A DNA stretch of 64,000 nt from Thauera sp. K11 (lineage in GTDB: Bacteria; Pseudomonadota; Gammaproteobacteria; Burkholderiales; Rhodocyclaceae). A model generated the notes under the pieces. The model saw nothing but the letters and a program-made list of their open reading frames with translations, did not search any database and was not told the origin of the DNA. The DNA lies in NCBI RefSeq assembly GCF_002354895.1, contig NZ_CP023439.1, positions 3,038,001-3,102,000 on the forward strand. The letters run 5' to 3'. Of this stretch, positions 33,590 through 42,734 are shown piece after piece (the first letter of the stretch is position 1; the number at the start of each line of letters is the position of its first letter). The position numbers were made by a program, and so were the translations under genes.

Positions 33590-34837
33590 TCAGAACTTGC
33601 AGCGGCTGTCGCGCCGGTCGAAACCCAGCGTGTCCATGTTGTTGGTCTGGTGCAGGAAGCCCTGGATCGGCGCGCGCTCGATCACCGCGTTGTGCGTGGC
33701 GAGCAGGACGGGCTGGCGCAACTGGCCGTCCCACGGCCGGAAGCCGAGACGGTTGCCCTTGAAGCCGTCGATCGTGATCTCGTCGCCGCCGATGTACTTC
33801 GCCAGCGTGCGGAAGTCGCCGCCGTTGGTCCGCACCACCGCCTCCACCACCGCCTTCACCGCGATCCATGCCGCCCAGTCGGGGCTCGCCATGCGGCGCG
33901 AGGCTTGCTTCTCGAGCCGGCTGTTGAGCTGCGGCGCGCCGTGGCGCTCCCATGCCCAGTGCCACGCCTCGGCCACCAGCCCCTCGCTGCCCACCACCGG
34001 CCGCGGACGCACGGTGCGGTAGGGCACGCTGCGCGCGAACTCGCCGTCGGTGTCGGCGACGAACACCGCGTCGTAGTCGGGGCCGGCGGTGAGCAGGCCG
34101 ACGTTGCCCTGGTCGCGCTGGCGCGGATCGTTGCTGAGCAGGAAGGCGCGCTTGTCGGCGATCTTGAGGCCGAAGCGCCGCGCCGCATTCTCGAACGCGG
34201 CGGCAACGAGCTTGTCGTCGGGCAGGGGCCCCTCGAGCAGCAGCACCGTGCGCCACTTGCGCGACACCAGGTACTGCGCCATCGCGTCCGCCTGCATCGC
34301 ATGGTTGGGGATGGTGTGCAGCAGGTTGGGCTGGCACTGCTCCTGGCGCAGCGCGTCATCGGCGGCCGACACGTTGAACAGCAGCAGTTCGCGCCCGCGC
34401 ACCGCCTGCGCCACCTGGGCCACCACCGCGCCCGGCGCGTCGATCAGGAAGAAGCGCACGCCGGCGGCATGGAGCTTGCCGATCTGCTCCACCAGCCCCT
34501 TCGCATCGTCGGCCTGCGCACGCTCGAGCGCGAATTCCGCGCCCACCGCCTGGCCGACGAAGCGCGACTCGCGCAGCGCCACCTCGGCGCCGGCCACCGG
34601 CCGGCCGAGCGGACGGGACAGGCTGCGGAAATAGGTCTTCTCCTCGTCGTAGCGGGCGTCCCGGCCGAGTTCCAGGAAGCCGAACTTCACCTGCGCGGCA
34701 TGCGCGGGCGCGCCCGGCAGCAGGCCCGCGGCCGCGGCGCAGGCGAGTGCCGCGAGCGCGGGCGCACGACGGCCGGCGGCGAGGCGAATGCCGCCGGCCA
34801 CTGCGGCCAGGCGGCGGGCGATGTGTCGGATCGGCAT
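33590..34837 (-). CDS. Periplasmic branched-chain-type binding protein linked to PQQ-dependent catabolism
   Basis: A 415-aa exported protein of the Leu/Ile/Val-binding fold: VKFGFLELGRDARYDEEKTYF after the signal peptide, LRESRFVGQAVGAEF and GNVGLLTAGPDYDAVFVADTDGEF. It matches the class of binding proteins found only with quinoprotein-associated ABC transporters. AGGAGG precedes the ATG at 34837. Located 53 nt after the beta-propeller gene. Confidence 0.85.
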   Translation of the reverse strand: MPIRHIARRLAAVAGGIRLAAGRRAPALAALACAAAAGLLPGAPAHAAQVKFGFLELGRDARYDEEKTYFRSLSRPLGRPVAGAEVALRESRFVGQAVGAEFALERAQADDAKGLVEQIGKLHAAGVRFFLIDAPGAVVAQVAQAVRGRELLLFNVSAADDALRQEQCQPNLLHTIPNHAMQADAMAQYLVSRKWRTVLLLEGPLPDDKLVAAAFENAARRFGLKIADKRAFLLSNDPRQRDQGNVGLLTAGPDYDAVFVADTDGEFARSVPYRTVRPRPVVGSEGLVAEAWHWAWERHGAPQLNSRLEKQASRRMASPDWAAWIAVKAVVEAVVRTNGGDFRTLAKYIGGDEITIDGFKGNRLGFRPWDGQLRQPVLLATHNAVIERAPIQGFLHQTNNMDTLGFDRRDSRCKF

Positions 34838-34890
34838 GCGGGCGGTTCCTCCTCGTGTTCCGAAGTCGCGAAATGCGGGCCGCCGGGCCT

Positions 34891-35877
34891 TCAGTCGTCG
34901 GCCACCACGCCGTACGGCACGCGGCCCACCGGCACCGACTTCAAGACCTTCAGGGATTTCGTATCGACGATGGACAGGTCGTCGGACAGGCCATTGACGA
35001 CGTAGAGCAGGCTTTCGTCGCGGCTGAGCTGCACGCCCCACGCCCGGTTGCCGACCAGCACGTAGCCCTTCACCGTCCGCGCCGGCACGTCGATCACGGC
35101 CACGTGGTTGGCGCGCCCCAGCGTGGCGTAGGCCGTCTTGCCGTCGCGCGTCATGACGAGGCCGACCGGCGTGACGTCGTCCTTGCGAAAGCCCCTGGGC
35201 TCGAATGCGACCGTGCCCTTCACCTTGTGGGTCGCGCCGTCGATGATGCTGATCGACGCCCCCAGTTCGTTGGTGACCCAGACTTCCGCGCCGTCGGGCG
35301 TGATCGCGAAGCGGCGCGGGCGGTTGCCGACGATGACGTTGGCCAGGATCTTGTTCGTCGCGGTGTCGATGACGTGCACCATGTTCGCCACCTCGGAGGT
35401 CACGTAGGCGCGGCTGCCGTCGGGGCTGACCCTGACCCCCTCGGGCTCCTCGCCGACCTCGATCTTGGCGATGGTCTTGCCGGAAGCGAAATCGACCACC
35501 GACACCTGCGCGTCTTCCTCGTTCGACACGTAGATGCGCTTGCCGTCCTTGCTGAAGTCGAAGGCTTCGGGATCGTCGCCCACCGGTATCGTCCGCGTGA
35601 CCGCCAGCTTCGCGACGTCGATCACTTCCAGCCGATGCTTGTTGCTGGCGATCACATAGACCTGGGTTCCGTCGGCGCTGAGCTTCATGTCGCGCGGCCG
35701 CTCGCCGGTCGGGATGGTCTTCACCACCGCGTAGGTCTTGCCGTCGAGCACCGTCACCGCGTTGTCGTTCTCGCTGCTGACGAAAAGGTAGCCCGTGCCC
35801 CTGGCCTGCGCGCCACCGTGCCCCGGCGCCAGCAGCGCCGTGGCGAGCATCGTTGCGAACACCGTGTTCTTCTTCAT
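34891..35877 (-). CDS. PQQ-catabolism-associated YVTN beta-propeller protein
   Basis: A 328-aa exported protein made of about seven YVTN-type repeats of 40-45 residues (YLFVSSENDNAVTVLDGKT, VYVIASNKHRLEVIDV, IYVSNEEDAQVSVVDF, AYVTSEVANMVHVIDT, VWVTNELGASISIIDG, LLYVVNGLSDDLSIVDT). Signal peptide ends near GGAQA. Such propellers sit between the ATPase and binding protein in quinoprotein ABC clusters; the role is unknown. Confidence 0.88.
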   Translation of the reverse strand: MKKNTVFATMLATALLAPGHGGAQARGTGYLFVSSENDNAVTVLDGKTYAVVKTIPTGERPRDMKLSADGTQVYVIASNKHRLEVIDVAKLAVTRTIPVGDDPEAFDFSKDGKRIYVSNEEDAQVSVVDFASGKTIAKIEVGEEPEGVRVSPDGSRAYVTSEVANMVHVIDTATNKILANVIVGNRPRRFAITPDGAEVWVTNELGASISIIDGATHKVKGTVAFEPRGFRKDDVTPVGLVMTRDGKTAYATLGRANHVAVIDVPARTVKGYVLVGNRAWGVQLSRDESLLYVVNGLSDDLSIVDTKSLKVLKSVPVGRVPYGVVADD

Positions 35878-35974
35878 GGTTCCAGTCTCCTCGCGGCCGT
35901 GGAAAGGCGCCGCCCGTGGTTTCGTCCGCCGGTCTCTTCCGTCTTCGCCGGCATCCGTGCCCCTATGTGCCGGC

Positions 35975-36733
35975 TCACGCCGGCGCCGCTTCCCGATGCC
36001 CGGTCATGCCGAGGAATGCCTCGGCGAGGCTGGCCGCGCCCGCCGCCGCGACGAGGCTGGCGGGCGTGCCTTCGGCCAGCACCTTGCCGGCATCGAGCAC
36101 GACCACGCGGTCGGCCTCCTCCGCCTCCTCGACGAGATGCGTGGCCCACAGCACCGCGACGCCATCGCGGCGCAGGGCCAGCACCTCGTCCAGCAACTGG
36201 CGCCGCGACGCCGGATCGAGCCCGACGGTGGGTTCGTCCATCAACAGCACCGACGGGCGGTGCAACTGGGCGCGCGCCAGCTCCACCTTGCGCCGGTTGC
36301 CGCCCGACAGCGCGCGCACCGGCTCGTGCATGCGCTCGGCCAGCCCGAGCCGCGCCAGCGCCGCGGCGATGCGCGTGCCGGCCTCGCGCCCGGCGATGCC
36401 GTGCAGCCGGGTGTGGAAGCGCAGATTGGCCTCGACGCTGAGATCCATGTCCAGCGTGGTCTGCTGGAACACGACGCCGATCGAGGCCAGCGCCGCGACC
36501 GGGCTGCGTCCGATGTCGTGGCCGCAGACGCGGATCTCGCCGGCATCGGCGTTGAACAGGCCGGTGAGCAACTGGAACATCGTGCTCTTGCCCGCACCGT
36601 TGGGGCCGAGCAGCGCGACGAACTCGCCCGGGCGGATCGCCAGGCTGACGCCCTTCAGCGCCTCGCGCGGACCATAGGACTTGCGCACCCCGCCCAGGCT
36701 GAGGATGGCGTCGTCGGACGGCGTTTCAGGCAT
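35975..36733 (-). CDS. ABC transporter ATPase of the quinoprotein-associated system
   Basis: A 252-aa ATPase with Walker A GPNGAGKST, Q-loop FQQTTLDMDLSVEANL, signature LSGGNRRKVELARA, Walker B LLMDEPTVGLD and switch ATHL. The LSGGN-type signature and length fit ABC-2 exporters, so it probably pairs with the permease at 32763-33572. The start overlaps the end of the upstream ATPase gene by 8 nt. Confidence 0.88.
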   Translation of the reverse strand: MPETPSDDAILSLGGVRKSYGPREALKGVSLAIRPGEFVALLGPNGAGKSTMFQLLTGLFNADAGEIRVCGHDIGRSPVAALASIGVVFQQTTLDMDLSVEANLRFHTRLHGIAGREAGTRIAAALARLGLAERMHEPVRALSGGNRRKVELARAQLHRPSVLLMDEPTVGLDPASRRQLLDEVLALRRDGVAVLWATHLVEEAEEADRVVVLDAGKVLAEGTPASLVAAAGAASLAEAFLGMTGHREAAPA

Positions 36734-37487
36734 CGATCTCGGGCTCCTGGGTGGTGAGTCCGGCAAGCAGGTCCGGGTGCTGCGCCAGCAGCCGCTCCCG
36801 CAGCGCGAGCACCGCGGCGTCGTTGGGCGCGCGCGGCCGGGGCAGCGAAACCGGCACCTCGAGCACGACCCGCCCCGGCGCGGCGGACAGAAAGCAGACA
36901 CGGTCGGCGAGCGCGATCGCCTCGCGCAGGTCGTGGGTGACGAACACTACCGTCGACCGCCGGCGCTGCCAAAGCCCGACCAGCATCGCACGCAGGCGAT
37001 CGGCCGTCGGCGCGTCGAGCGAGACGAAGGGCTCGTCCATCAGCAGCAGCGCCGGCTCGATGACGAAGGCGCGCGCCAGCGCCACGCGCCGCTGCATGCC
37101 GCCGGACAGGCGGCCGGGGTAGGCGTGCAGCACGTCGCCCAGTTCCATCGCCTGCAGCAGTTCGATCGCCCTTTCCCTTTCGCGCTGCGGATCGGCGGTC
37201 ACCAGCAGCACGTTCTCCAGCACGCTGAGCCAGGGCATCAGCCGCGGCTCCTGGAACATCACGCCGATGCCCTTGCCCGGCGTCCGGCCTTCCAGCGTCA
37301 CGCGGCCGTCCATGTCCGCATCCAGGCCGACGACCAGGTTCAGCAGCGTGCTCTTGCCGCAGCCCGACGGACCCACCAGGCACACGAACTCGCCCGGCTG
37401 CGCCGTCAGGTGCAGATCCTGCAGCGCCACGTGGCTGCGGCCGCCGCGGTCGGGGTAGATCTTGCGGGCGATGTCGATCTCGAGCAC
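36726..37487 (-). CDS. NitT/TauT-type ABC transporter ATPase
   Basis: A 253-aa ATPase: Walker A GPSGCGKST, FQEPRLMPWLSVLENV, signature LSGGMQRRVALARA, Walker B LLMDEPFVSLD and VTHDLREA. The pattern is that of nitrate/sulfonate/taurine importers. GTG 37487 is favoured because GGAGGGG lies eight bases upstream; an ATG at 37502 would overlap the permease. Pairs with the permease and binding protein encoded just upstream. Confidence 0.86.
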   Translation of the reverse strand: MLEIDIARKIYPDRGGRSHVALQDLHLTAQPGEFVCLVGPSGCGKSTLLNLVVGLDADMDGRVTLEGRTPGKGIGVMFQEPRLMPWLSVLENVLLVTADPQRERERAIELLQAMELGDVLHAYPGRLSGGMQRRVALARAFVIEPALLLMDEPFVSLDAPTADRLRAMLVGLWQRRRSTVVFVTHDLREAIALADRVCFLSAAPGRVVLEVPVSLPRPRAPNDAAVLALRERLLAQHPDLLAGLTTQEPEIDA

Positions 37488-37489
37488 CT

Positions 37490-38353
37490 TCAGCCCCTCC
37501 ATGCGGTCAGCCGGCGCTCCAGCGGGCGCAGCAGCAGCGCCTCGATGAGCAGCACCACGGCGGCGAACACCAGCGTGTAGGCGAGGATGCCGGCGATGTC
37601 GAAGAACTGGAAGAACACGTTGAGCTGAAAGCCGATGCCGTTGCTGCGCCCGAGCAGCTCCACCACCAGGACGATCTTCCAGATCAGCGACAGGCCGGCG
37701 CGCGCGGCCGCCATCAGGTAGGGATGGAGCTGCGGCAGATAGACCCGGCCCAGGGTGCGCCAGCGCGGCAGCCGGTAGGCCGCCGCCACCTGCATCAGGT
37801 GCGGGTCGACGGCGCGCGCGCCCTCGCGCACGGTCACCACCACGGTGGGGATCTTGTTGATGGCGACCGCGACGATGGCCGCCCAGTCGTTGAGGCCGAA
37901 CCACACGTAGCACAGGATGATGGTGACCAGCGCCGGGATGTTGAGGCCGAGCACCAGCCAGGTGTCGAGGAACATGTCGAGCCGCCGCCATTGCCCCATC
38001 GCGATGCCGATCACCGTGCCGATCGCCATCGCCAGCAGGAAGCTGACGCCGACGCGCGACAGCGTGATCCCCAGGTGCCGCGGCAGCGCGAACGATGCCA
38101 CTTCGGCGAGCAGCCGCTGGAAGACGGCGCCCGGCGTGGGCAGCGTGGCGCTCTGCAGCACCGCCGCCGCCAGTTGCCACGACAGCAGGAAGACCACGAT
38201 CGAAGCCAGCCGCAGGCCCGCGCCGCCGCCCGGGACGCCCCGCGGCGGGGCGTTCCCCGTCGCCGCGGCGCCGGCGGCAGCGTGCCGCTCTACCGCTCCA
38301 CCGCGCGCGCGGGACGTGCCGGCGTCGCGCAGACCTTGCCCGCTTCCCGTCAC
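37490..38353 (-). CDS. NitT/TauT-type ABC transporter permease
   Basis: A 287-aa membrane protein; after about 50 low-complexity residues come six segments. The BPD_transp_1 motif region EGARAVDPHLMQVAAAYRLPRWRTLGRVYLPQL is the EAA loop. GTG 38353 overlaps the binding-protein stop (GTGA). Substrate cannot be read from sequence; such importers are recurrent in quinoprotein clusters. Confidence 0.86.
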   Translation of the reverse strand: MTGSGQGLRDAGTSRARGGAVERHAAAGAAATGNAPPRGVPGGGAGLRLASIVVFLLSWQLAAAVLQSATLPTPGAVFQRLLAEVASFALPRHLGITLSRVGVSFLLAMAIGTVIGIAMGQWRRLDMFLDTWLVLGLNIPALVTIILCYVWFGLNDWAAIVAVAINKIPTVVVTVREGARAVDPHLMQVAAAYRLPRWRTLGRVYLPQLHPYLMAAARAGLSLIWKIVLVVELLGRSNGIGFQLNVFFQFFDIAGILAYTLVFAAVVLLIEALLLRPLERRLTAWRG

Positions 38354-39339
38354 CGATCCCCACCCGCCTGCCAGAAGGTGCCCGGCGCCAGGGTTTGCGC
38401 GTCGCCCACGAGGTCCCGGCCGCCGACCGCGGCAAGGATGGAGAACACCTGCCGGGCGGTGCTCTCCGCCTCCGCGGCCGTGCCGCGCGGAATCCCCGCG
38501 CGATAGCCGGCGCGCAGCGCCTCGAACGTGGCCGGGTCTTCCGCCCGCATCACCGGCCGCAGGGCGGTCCAAATGCCGTCGGACTCCAGCATCAGTTTCT
38601 TCGCCGCCGCCGATGCGCGCAGGAAGCCCTCGATCGCCGCCGGATTGGCCTTCGCCCAGTCCTCGCGGAACACCCAGCCCACCATCGGCAGTTCGGACCG
38701 TACGCCGAGCCCGGCGAGGATGTCCTGCATGCTCAGCATCTCGCGCATGCCCGCCGCCTGCAGCCGGGCGTTGTAGTGCCAGTAGTTGAGCACCGCGGGA
38801 ATCTCGCCGCCGAGCGCGAGCTGGTTGAGCAGCGGCGGCGCGGCGAAGTCGGTGCGCACGAAGGTGGCCGCATCCTCGCCCACCGTCTTGCGGGCATAGG
38901 CGCGCAGCAGCAGCCAGCTCTTGCCCAGCGCGCCGCCGGCGATGCCCAGGCGCTTGCCGCGCAGGTCGGCGAACGAGCGCAGGCCGGCATCGGGCCGCAC
39001 CATCACGCCGCCGACGGCGAGCGAATAGGGCACGAAGGCATAGGCGCGGCCTTCCGAGCGCTGCCGCGACACCCAGATCCAGTCGTTGACGATGACATCC
39101 ACCGCATTGCCCTGGAACGCGACGTTGGCCGCATCGTTGACGGCCAGCGGCACGACCTCGACGCGCACGCCCTCGCGTTCGAGCAGTCCGGCCTTCTGCA
39201 TGGCCTCGATCTCCCAGCTCACCGTACCGAACTGCAGCACGCCCACCCGCACCACCGCGGTGGCTGCGGCAGGGGCCGGCATCAGCATCGGCAGGCAGGC
39301 GGCGGCGAGCCATGCCAGCATCCGCGCCAGTCGCGCCAT
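38350..39339 (-). CDS. NitT/TauT-type substrate-binding protein
   Basis: A 329-aa exported protein of the NMT1/SsuA fold: VVRVGVLQFGTVSWEIEAMQKAGLLE near residue 28, VNDAANVAFQGNAVDVIVNDWIWVSRQ and LRGKRLGIAGGALGKSWLLL. Signal peptide MARLARMLAWLAAACLPMLM with Pro/Ala cleavage region. GGAAGGA precedes the ATG. First gene of the eight-gene minus-strand cluster down to 32182. Confidence 0.86.
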   Translation of the reverse strand: MARLARMLAWLAAACLPMLMPAPAAATAVVRVGVLQFGTVSWEIEAMQKAGLLEREGVRVEVVPLAVNDAANVAFQGNAVDVIVNDWIWVSRQRSEGRAYAFVPYSLAVGGVMVRPDAGLRSFADLRGKRLGIAGGALGKSWLLLRAYARKTVGEDAATFVRTDFAAPPLLNQLALGGEIPAVLNYWHYNARLQAAGMREMLSMQDILAGLGVRSELPMVGWVFREDWAKANPAAIEGFLRASAAAKKLMLESDGIWTALRPVMRAEDPATFEALRAGYRAGIPRGTAAEAESTARQVFSILAAVGGRDLVGDAQTLAPGTFWQAGGDR

Positions 39340-39502
39340 CGAATCCTTCCTCCAAGGTCTGCGGGCCTGGAGGCCCGTCTCATGGCCTTGGGAAAGCAGT
39401 CTCCATGCCATTGCCGCCATCCCGCGCCCGCACACCTCTTTCGCCGCGCAAGCGTGCTCGAAACTGCCCGCAATGCGCTCGGGTGTATCGATTGAGAGCA
39501 AC

Positions 39503-39519
39503 TGTTCCGTAGTGGAGCA
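39503..39519. promoter_or_regulatory. Imperfect inverted repeat TGTTCC-N5-GGAGCA in a divergent promoter region
   Basis: Located in the 299-nt gap between the ABC binding-protein gene (-) and the sensor gene (+). One mismatch in 6-bp arms. The gap also has a GGGCC/GGCCC hairpin near 39360 but no clear -10/-35. Possible operator for either transcript. Confidence 0.25.
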
Positions 39520-39638
39520 CTCCGGATCTCGCACGGCGCGATGATGCGGTACCGCGCCGCGTTGCCCAAAAACTAGGCATGAAACGTGCGGGACGTACTG
39601 CAGCAAGTCCGGCCGCCTGTCGCGAGGAAGTCGCAGAC

Positions 39639-40343
39639 ATGAAGCACCCCAAGGCTCCTGCAAACGACACCCTGTGCCCGATGCCAAGTGACTCCGCTCC
39701 GCTGTTCGCCTATTCCGGCAGCACCGGAACGCACATGCGGCTGATGACGCTCGCCATGCCGGTGATGGCAAACCTCTACCAGCAGTTCGCCAGCCCCTCG
39801 CTCGAGGTCCAGTTGGCCAACCGCGACGGCGAGATCCTGCGCATCGTCGGCGCGGCCGCGCAGCGCCGCGCCATGGCCGACGGCACCCTGCCCGTGCTGT
39901 CGATCGCCGTCCCGATCCACGGCACCGACGGCTGCCTGCTGATCGCGGCCGACCACGCCGCCACCTCGCGGGAGAACTCCGACCACATCCGCGCCCTGCT
40001 GCAGACTACCGTCGAGATGATCGAGCACAGGCTGGTGGAAAGCGACGAGCGCGGCTTTCTCCGCCTGCATTTCCACGCCCGGCAGGCCCTGCTCGGCGGC
40101 CCGCTCGAGGCGCTGGCGGTGTTCGACCAGGACAGCCGCTTCGTCGCGATCAACCGGACCGCCGCCACGCTGCTGGCGGTCGGCGGCGACCTCGCCCGCC
40201 TGCGCTGCAACGACTGCTTCGACGTGCAGTGGCTCAACCTGGTGGGGTATGCCTCGCTGCGCCTGATCGAACCTTTCCCCCTGAGAACCTGCGACGGCGA
40301 GCGCTTCTTCGCGCGGACCACCCTCAGGCAGGGAATCGTTTGA
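39639..40343 (+). CDS. Standalone AcoR-like GAF/PAS sensor without output domain
   Basis: A 234-aa protein resembling the N-terminal sensory part of AcoR-type sigma-54 activators: LEVQLANRDGEILRIVG near residue 65, LSIAVPIHGTDGCLLIAADH and a PAS-like LEALAVFDQDSRFVAINRTAATLLAVG near 170. It stops cleanly; no AAA+ ATPase or DNA-binding domain follows and no frameshifted remainder is visible in the 120 nt before the kinase gene. GAGGAAG lies before the ATG. May modulate the downstream two-component system. Confidence 0.7.
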   Translation: MKHPKAPANDTLCPMPSDSAPLFAYSGSTGTHMRLMTLAMPVMANLYQQFASPSLEVQLANRDGEILRIVGAAAQRRAMADGTLPVLSIAVPIHGTDGCLLIAADHAATSRENSDHIRALLQTTVEMIEHRLVESDERGFLRLHFHARQALLGGPLEALAVFDQDSRFVAINRTAATLLAVGGDLARLRCNDCFDVQWLNLVGYASLRLIEPFPLRTCDGERFFARTTLRQGIV

Positions 40344-40465
40344 CGCGCCTGCCGCCGGCCGGTCCGCCGCTCATCCGGCAAGAAAGTTGCTTGACCGGAT
40401 ACCCGCTCCACCCTTCGGGTCGCGCCCCGTCCGTTCCGCCCCTTCCGCCGCGACCGCAATCGACC

Positions 40466-41911
40466 ATGCCGCAGTCCTCCCCGCCCTCACATCCCGTTCC
40501 CGGCGACGCGCCGGGAACGTCCGCCGGCACGCCGCCCGCCGGCGGACGGCGTTCCACGCTGCGGGCCCGCGTCAGCCGGGTGCTGACCGGGCTCCTGCTG
40601 CTGGTCATCGCCATCGCCACCGCGGGCTGGATGCACGAGACGCGGCGCGCGATCCACGAGGAGATCAACGCGGCGAGCCGGGTCGCCGAGCAGTGGGTCA
40701 ACGTGCTGGTGGCCGAAACCCTGCGCGACCGCGTGCAGGGCCCGGAGCGGCTGATGGCCTACCTGACGGCGGTGGGGCGGCTGCGCGCCAACCGGCTGGA
40801 GGTGCTGGACACCGACGGCCGGCCGATCTACGTGTCGCCGGAGCCGACCTACAAGGCCGGCCGCTTCGCCCCCGGATGGTTCGCCCGGCGGCTCACGCCC
40901 GACGTGCCGACCCACATCTTCGACGCGGGCGACCGGCAGATCGTGCTGCGGCCAGACGCCTCGCGCGCGGTGCTCGACGCCTGGGACTACTTCACCGCCG
41001 GGCTGGGCTGGGCCTTTGCCGCGATGCTGCTGATCGGGCTGGCCGTGCGCCTGGCGCTGGACCGGGCGCTGGCGCCACTGGCGCAGATCAACGCCGCCCT
41101 GTCCCGCGGCGCGGCGGGCCTGTTCGACACCCGGCTGCCATCCTATGGCGCCGCCGAGCTGGACCGGCTCGCCGACAGCTACAACCGCCTCGCCGATCAC
41201 CTGGATCGGAGCCGCGCGCTGAACGTGCGCCTGGAAGAAGACCAGGCTTTCGCGCGCGCGCTGCAGTTGCGCCTGGAGGAAGAGCGCCGCTTCATCGCGC
41301 GCGAGCTGCACGACGAACTCGGCCAGGGAATCACCGCGGTGCGGGCGATCGCCGGCGCGATGATGCAGCGCTGCGAGCAACTGCCGCAGCTCCACGGCAG
41401 CGCGCAGGCCATCCTGGCGATGACCGACCAGATGCAGGACGGCGTGCGCGCCATCCTGCACCGCCTGCGTTCGACGGCGGCCGGGGCGGCGCCGGACCAG
41501 GTCCTGCGCGACTACTGCACGCTGTGGAGCGGCCTGCATCCGGAGGTCGGACTGGATTGCCGCATCGAGGCGCCGGCCTGGCCGGTGGATGAGACGACCT
41601 CGCTCGCCGTGCTGCGGCTGCTGCAGGAAAGCCTCACCAACATCGCCCGCCACGCCCGCGCCACGCGCGCCGAAGTGGTGTTCGGCAGCGAGGGCGACGC
41701 GCTCGTGCTGCGGGTGAGCGACAACGGCCGGGGCCTGGCCGCCGGGCACGGCATGCATGACCGCTTCGGCATCGCCGGCATGCGGGAGCGGGTGGCCGCG
41801 CTCGACGGCACGCTGGCGATCGACACGCCGGCCGAAGGCGGACTGTGCGTGAGCGCACGGCTGCCGAAACGCGGAAACGAACCGGAATTGCAGCATGGCC
41901 CAGACACTTGA
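40466..41911 (+). CDS. Sensor histidine kinase, NarX/UhpB type
   Basis: A 481-aa membrane kinase: TM1 (LTGLLLLVIAIATAGWM, near 40-56), a periplasmic sensor of about 110 residues, TM2 (GLGWAFAAMLLIGLAVRLAL), HAMP, a HisKA_3 box (RRFIARELHDELGQGITAVR, His in ELHDE) and an HATPase domain (ESLTNIARHA, VSDNGRGL, FGIAGMRERV). The first 30 residues are Pro-rich. Overlaps the response regulator by 17 nt. It probably senses a substrate of quinoprotein oxidation, judged by location between the ABC and pqq clusters. Confidence 0.9.
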   Translation: MPQSSPPSHPVPGDAPGTSAGTPPAGGRRSTLRARVSRVLTGLLLLVIAIATAGWMHETRRAIHEEINAASRVAEQWVNVLVAETLRDRVQGPERLMAYLTAVGRLRANRLEVLDTDGRPIYVSPEPTYKAGRFAPGWFARRLTPDVPTHIFDAGDRQIVLRPDASRAVLDAWDYFTAGLGWAFAAMLLIGLAVRLALDRALAPLAQINAALSRGAAGLFDTRLPSYGAAELDRLADSYNRLADHLDRSRALNVRLEEDQAFARALQLRLEEERRFIARELHDELGQGITAVRAIAGAMMQRCEQLPQLHGSAQAILAMTDQMQDGVRAILHRLRSTAAGAAPDQVLRDYCTLWSGLHPEVGLDCRIEAPAWPVDETTSLAVLRLLQESLTNIARHARATRAEVVFGSEGDALVLRVSDNGRGLAAGHGMHDRFGIAGMRERVAALDGTLAIDTPAEGGLCVSARLPKRGNEPELQHGPDT

Positions 41912-42542
41912 AGGACTCCGCATCCTCCTTGCCGACGACCACGCCGCGGTGCGCATGGGTTTCCGCCTGCTGCTGGAAGGCGCCGGTGGCACCGTGGCCG
42001 GCGAGGCGGACAGCGGCGAAGCGGCGGTGGCGGCCTACGCGCAGCATCGCCCCGACGTGCTGGTGATGGACGTATCCATGCCCGGCATCGGCGGGCTGGG
42101 CGCACTCGAACGCCTGCTCGCCCACACGCCCGGCGCGCACGTGCTGCTGCTGTCGGCGCACGACGATGCGCAGATCCCGGCGCGTGCGCTGCGCGCCGGC
42201 GCCACCGGCTACCTGTCCAAGCGCGCCCAGCCGCAGGAGCTGATCCGCGCCGTGGCCCAGGTGGCGCGCGGCCAGCGCTACGTGGACCCGGAGCTGGCGC
42301 CGCAGCTCGCACTGGCCCAGCTCGGCGGCGGCGTCGATCCGGCAGCGGCGCTCACCGACAAGGAATTCGCGATCTTCCTGCAACTGGCGCAGGGGCGCTC
42401 GGTGAGCGACATCGCCGCCGCGCACAACCTGAGCCCGAGCACGGTGGGCACCCATCTCTACCACATCAAGCAAAAGCTCAACGCCAGCAACGCGGCGGAA
42501 CTGGCGCTGATCGCGGTACGCAGCGGGCTGATCGACGTCTAG
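41895..42542 (+). CDS. NarL/LuxR-type response regulator
   Basis: A 215-aa regulator: receiver with D14, D15, phosphoacceptor D59 (VLVMDVSMPG) and K107-region SKRAQ, then a LuxR helix-turn-helix (LTDKEFAIFLQLAQGRSVSD, STVGTHLYHIKQKL). Cognate of the kinase encoded just upstream with overlapping ends. Related pairs control PQQ alcohol dehydrogenase and pqq genes in other proteobacteria, so the xox and pqq operons are candidate targets. Confidence 0.9.
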   Translation: MAQTLEGLRILLADDHAAVRMGFRLLLEGAGGTVAGEADSGEAAVAAYAQHRPDVLVMDVSMPGIGGLGALERLLAHTPGAHVLLLSAHDDAQIPARALRAGATGYLSKRAQPQELIRAVAQVARGQRYVDPELAPQLALAQLGGGVDPAAALTDKEFAIFLQLAQGRSVSDIAAAHNLSPSTVGTHLYHIKQKLNASNAAELALIAVRSGLIDV

Positions 42543-42734
42543 GACGCGATGTATGGAGCGGCCGCCCGCCGGCCCGGCGAGCGCGGGCGAGACCCGCCCT
42601 CAGGCAACGGGCCGCAGCCGTCCACGGGCCGATATGGTCCGGTTCAGCCGGGCCAGAAGGAGTCCTGCTGCCGCACGAAGGAAGGGGTATGGCGCGGCAC
42701 GCGATGCAGCCGATTCATCCGGACAGCGTCGGCA

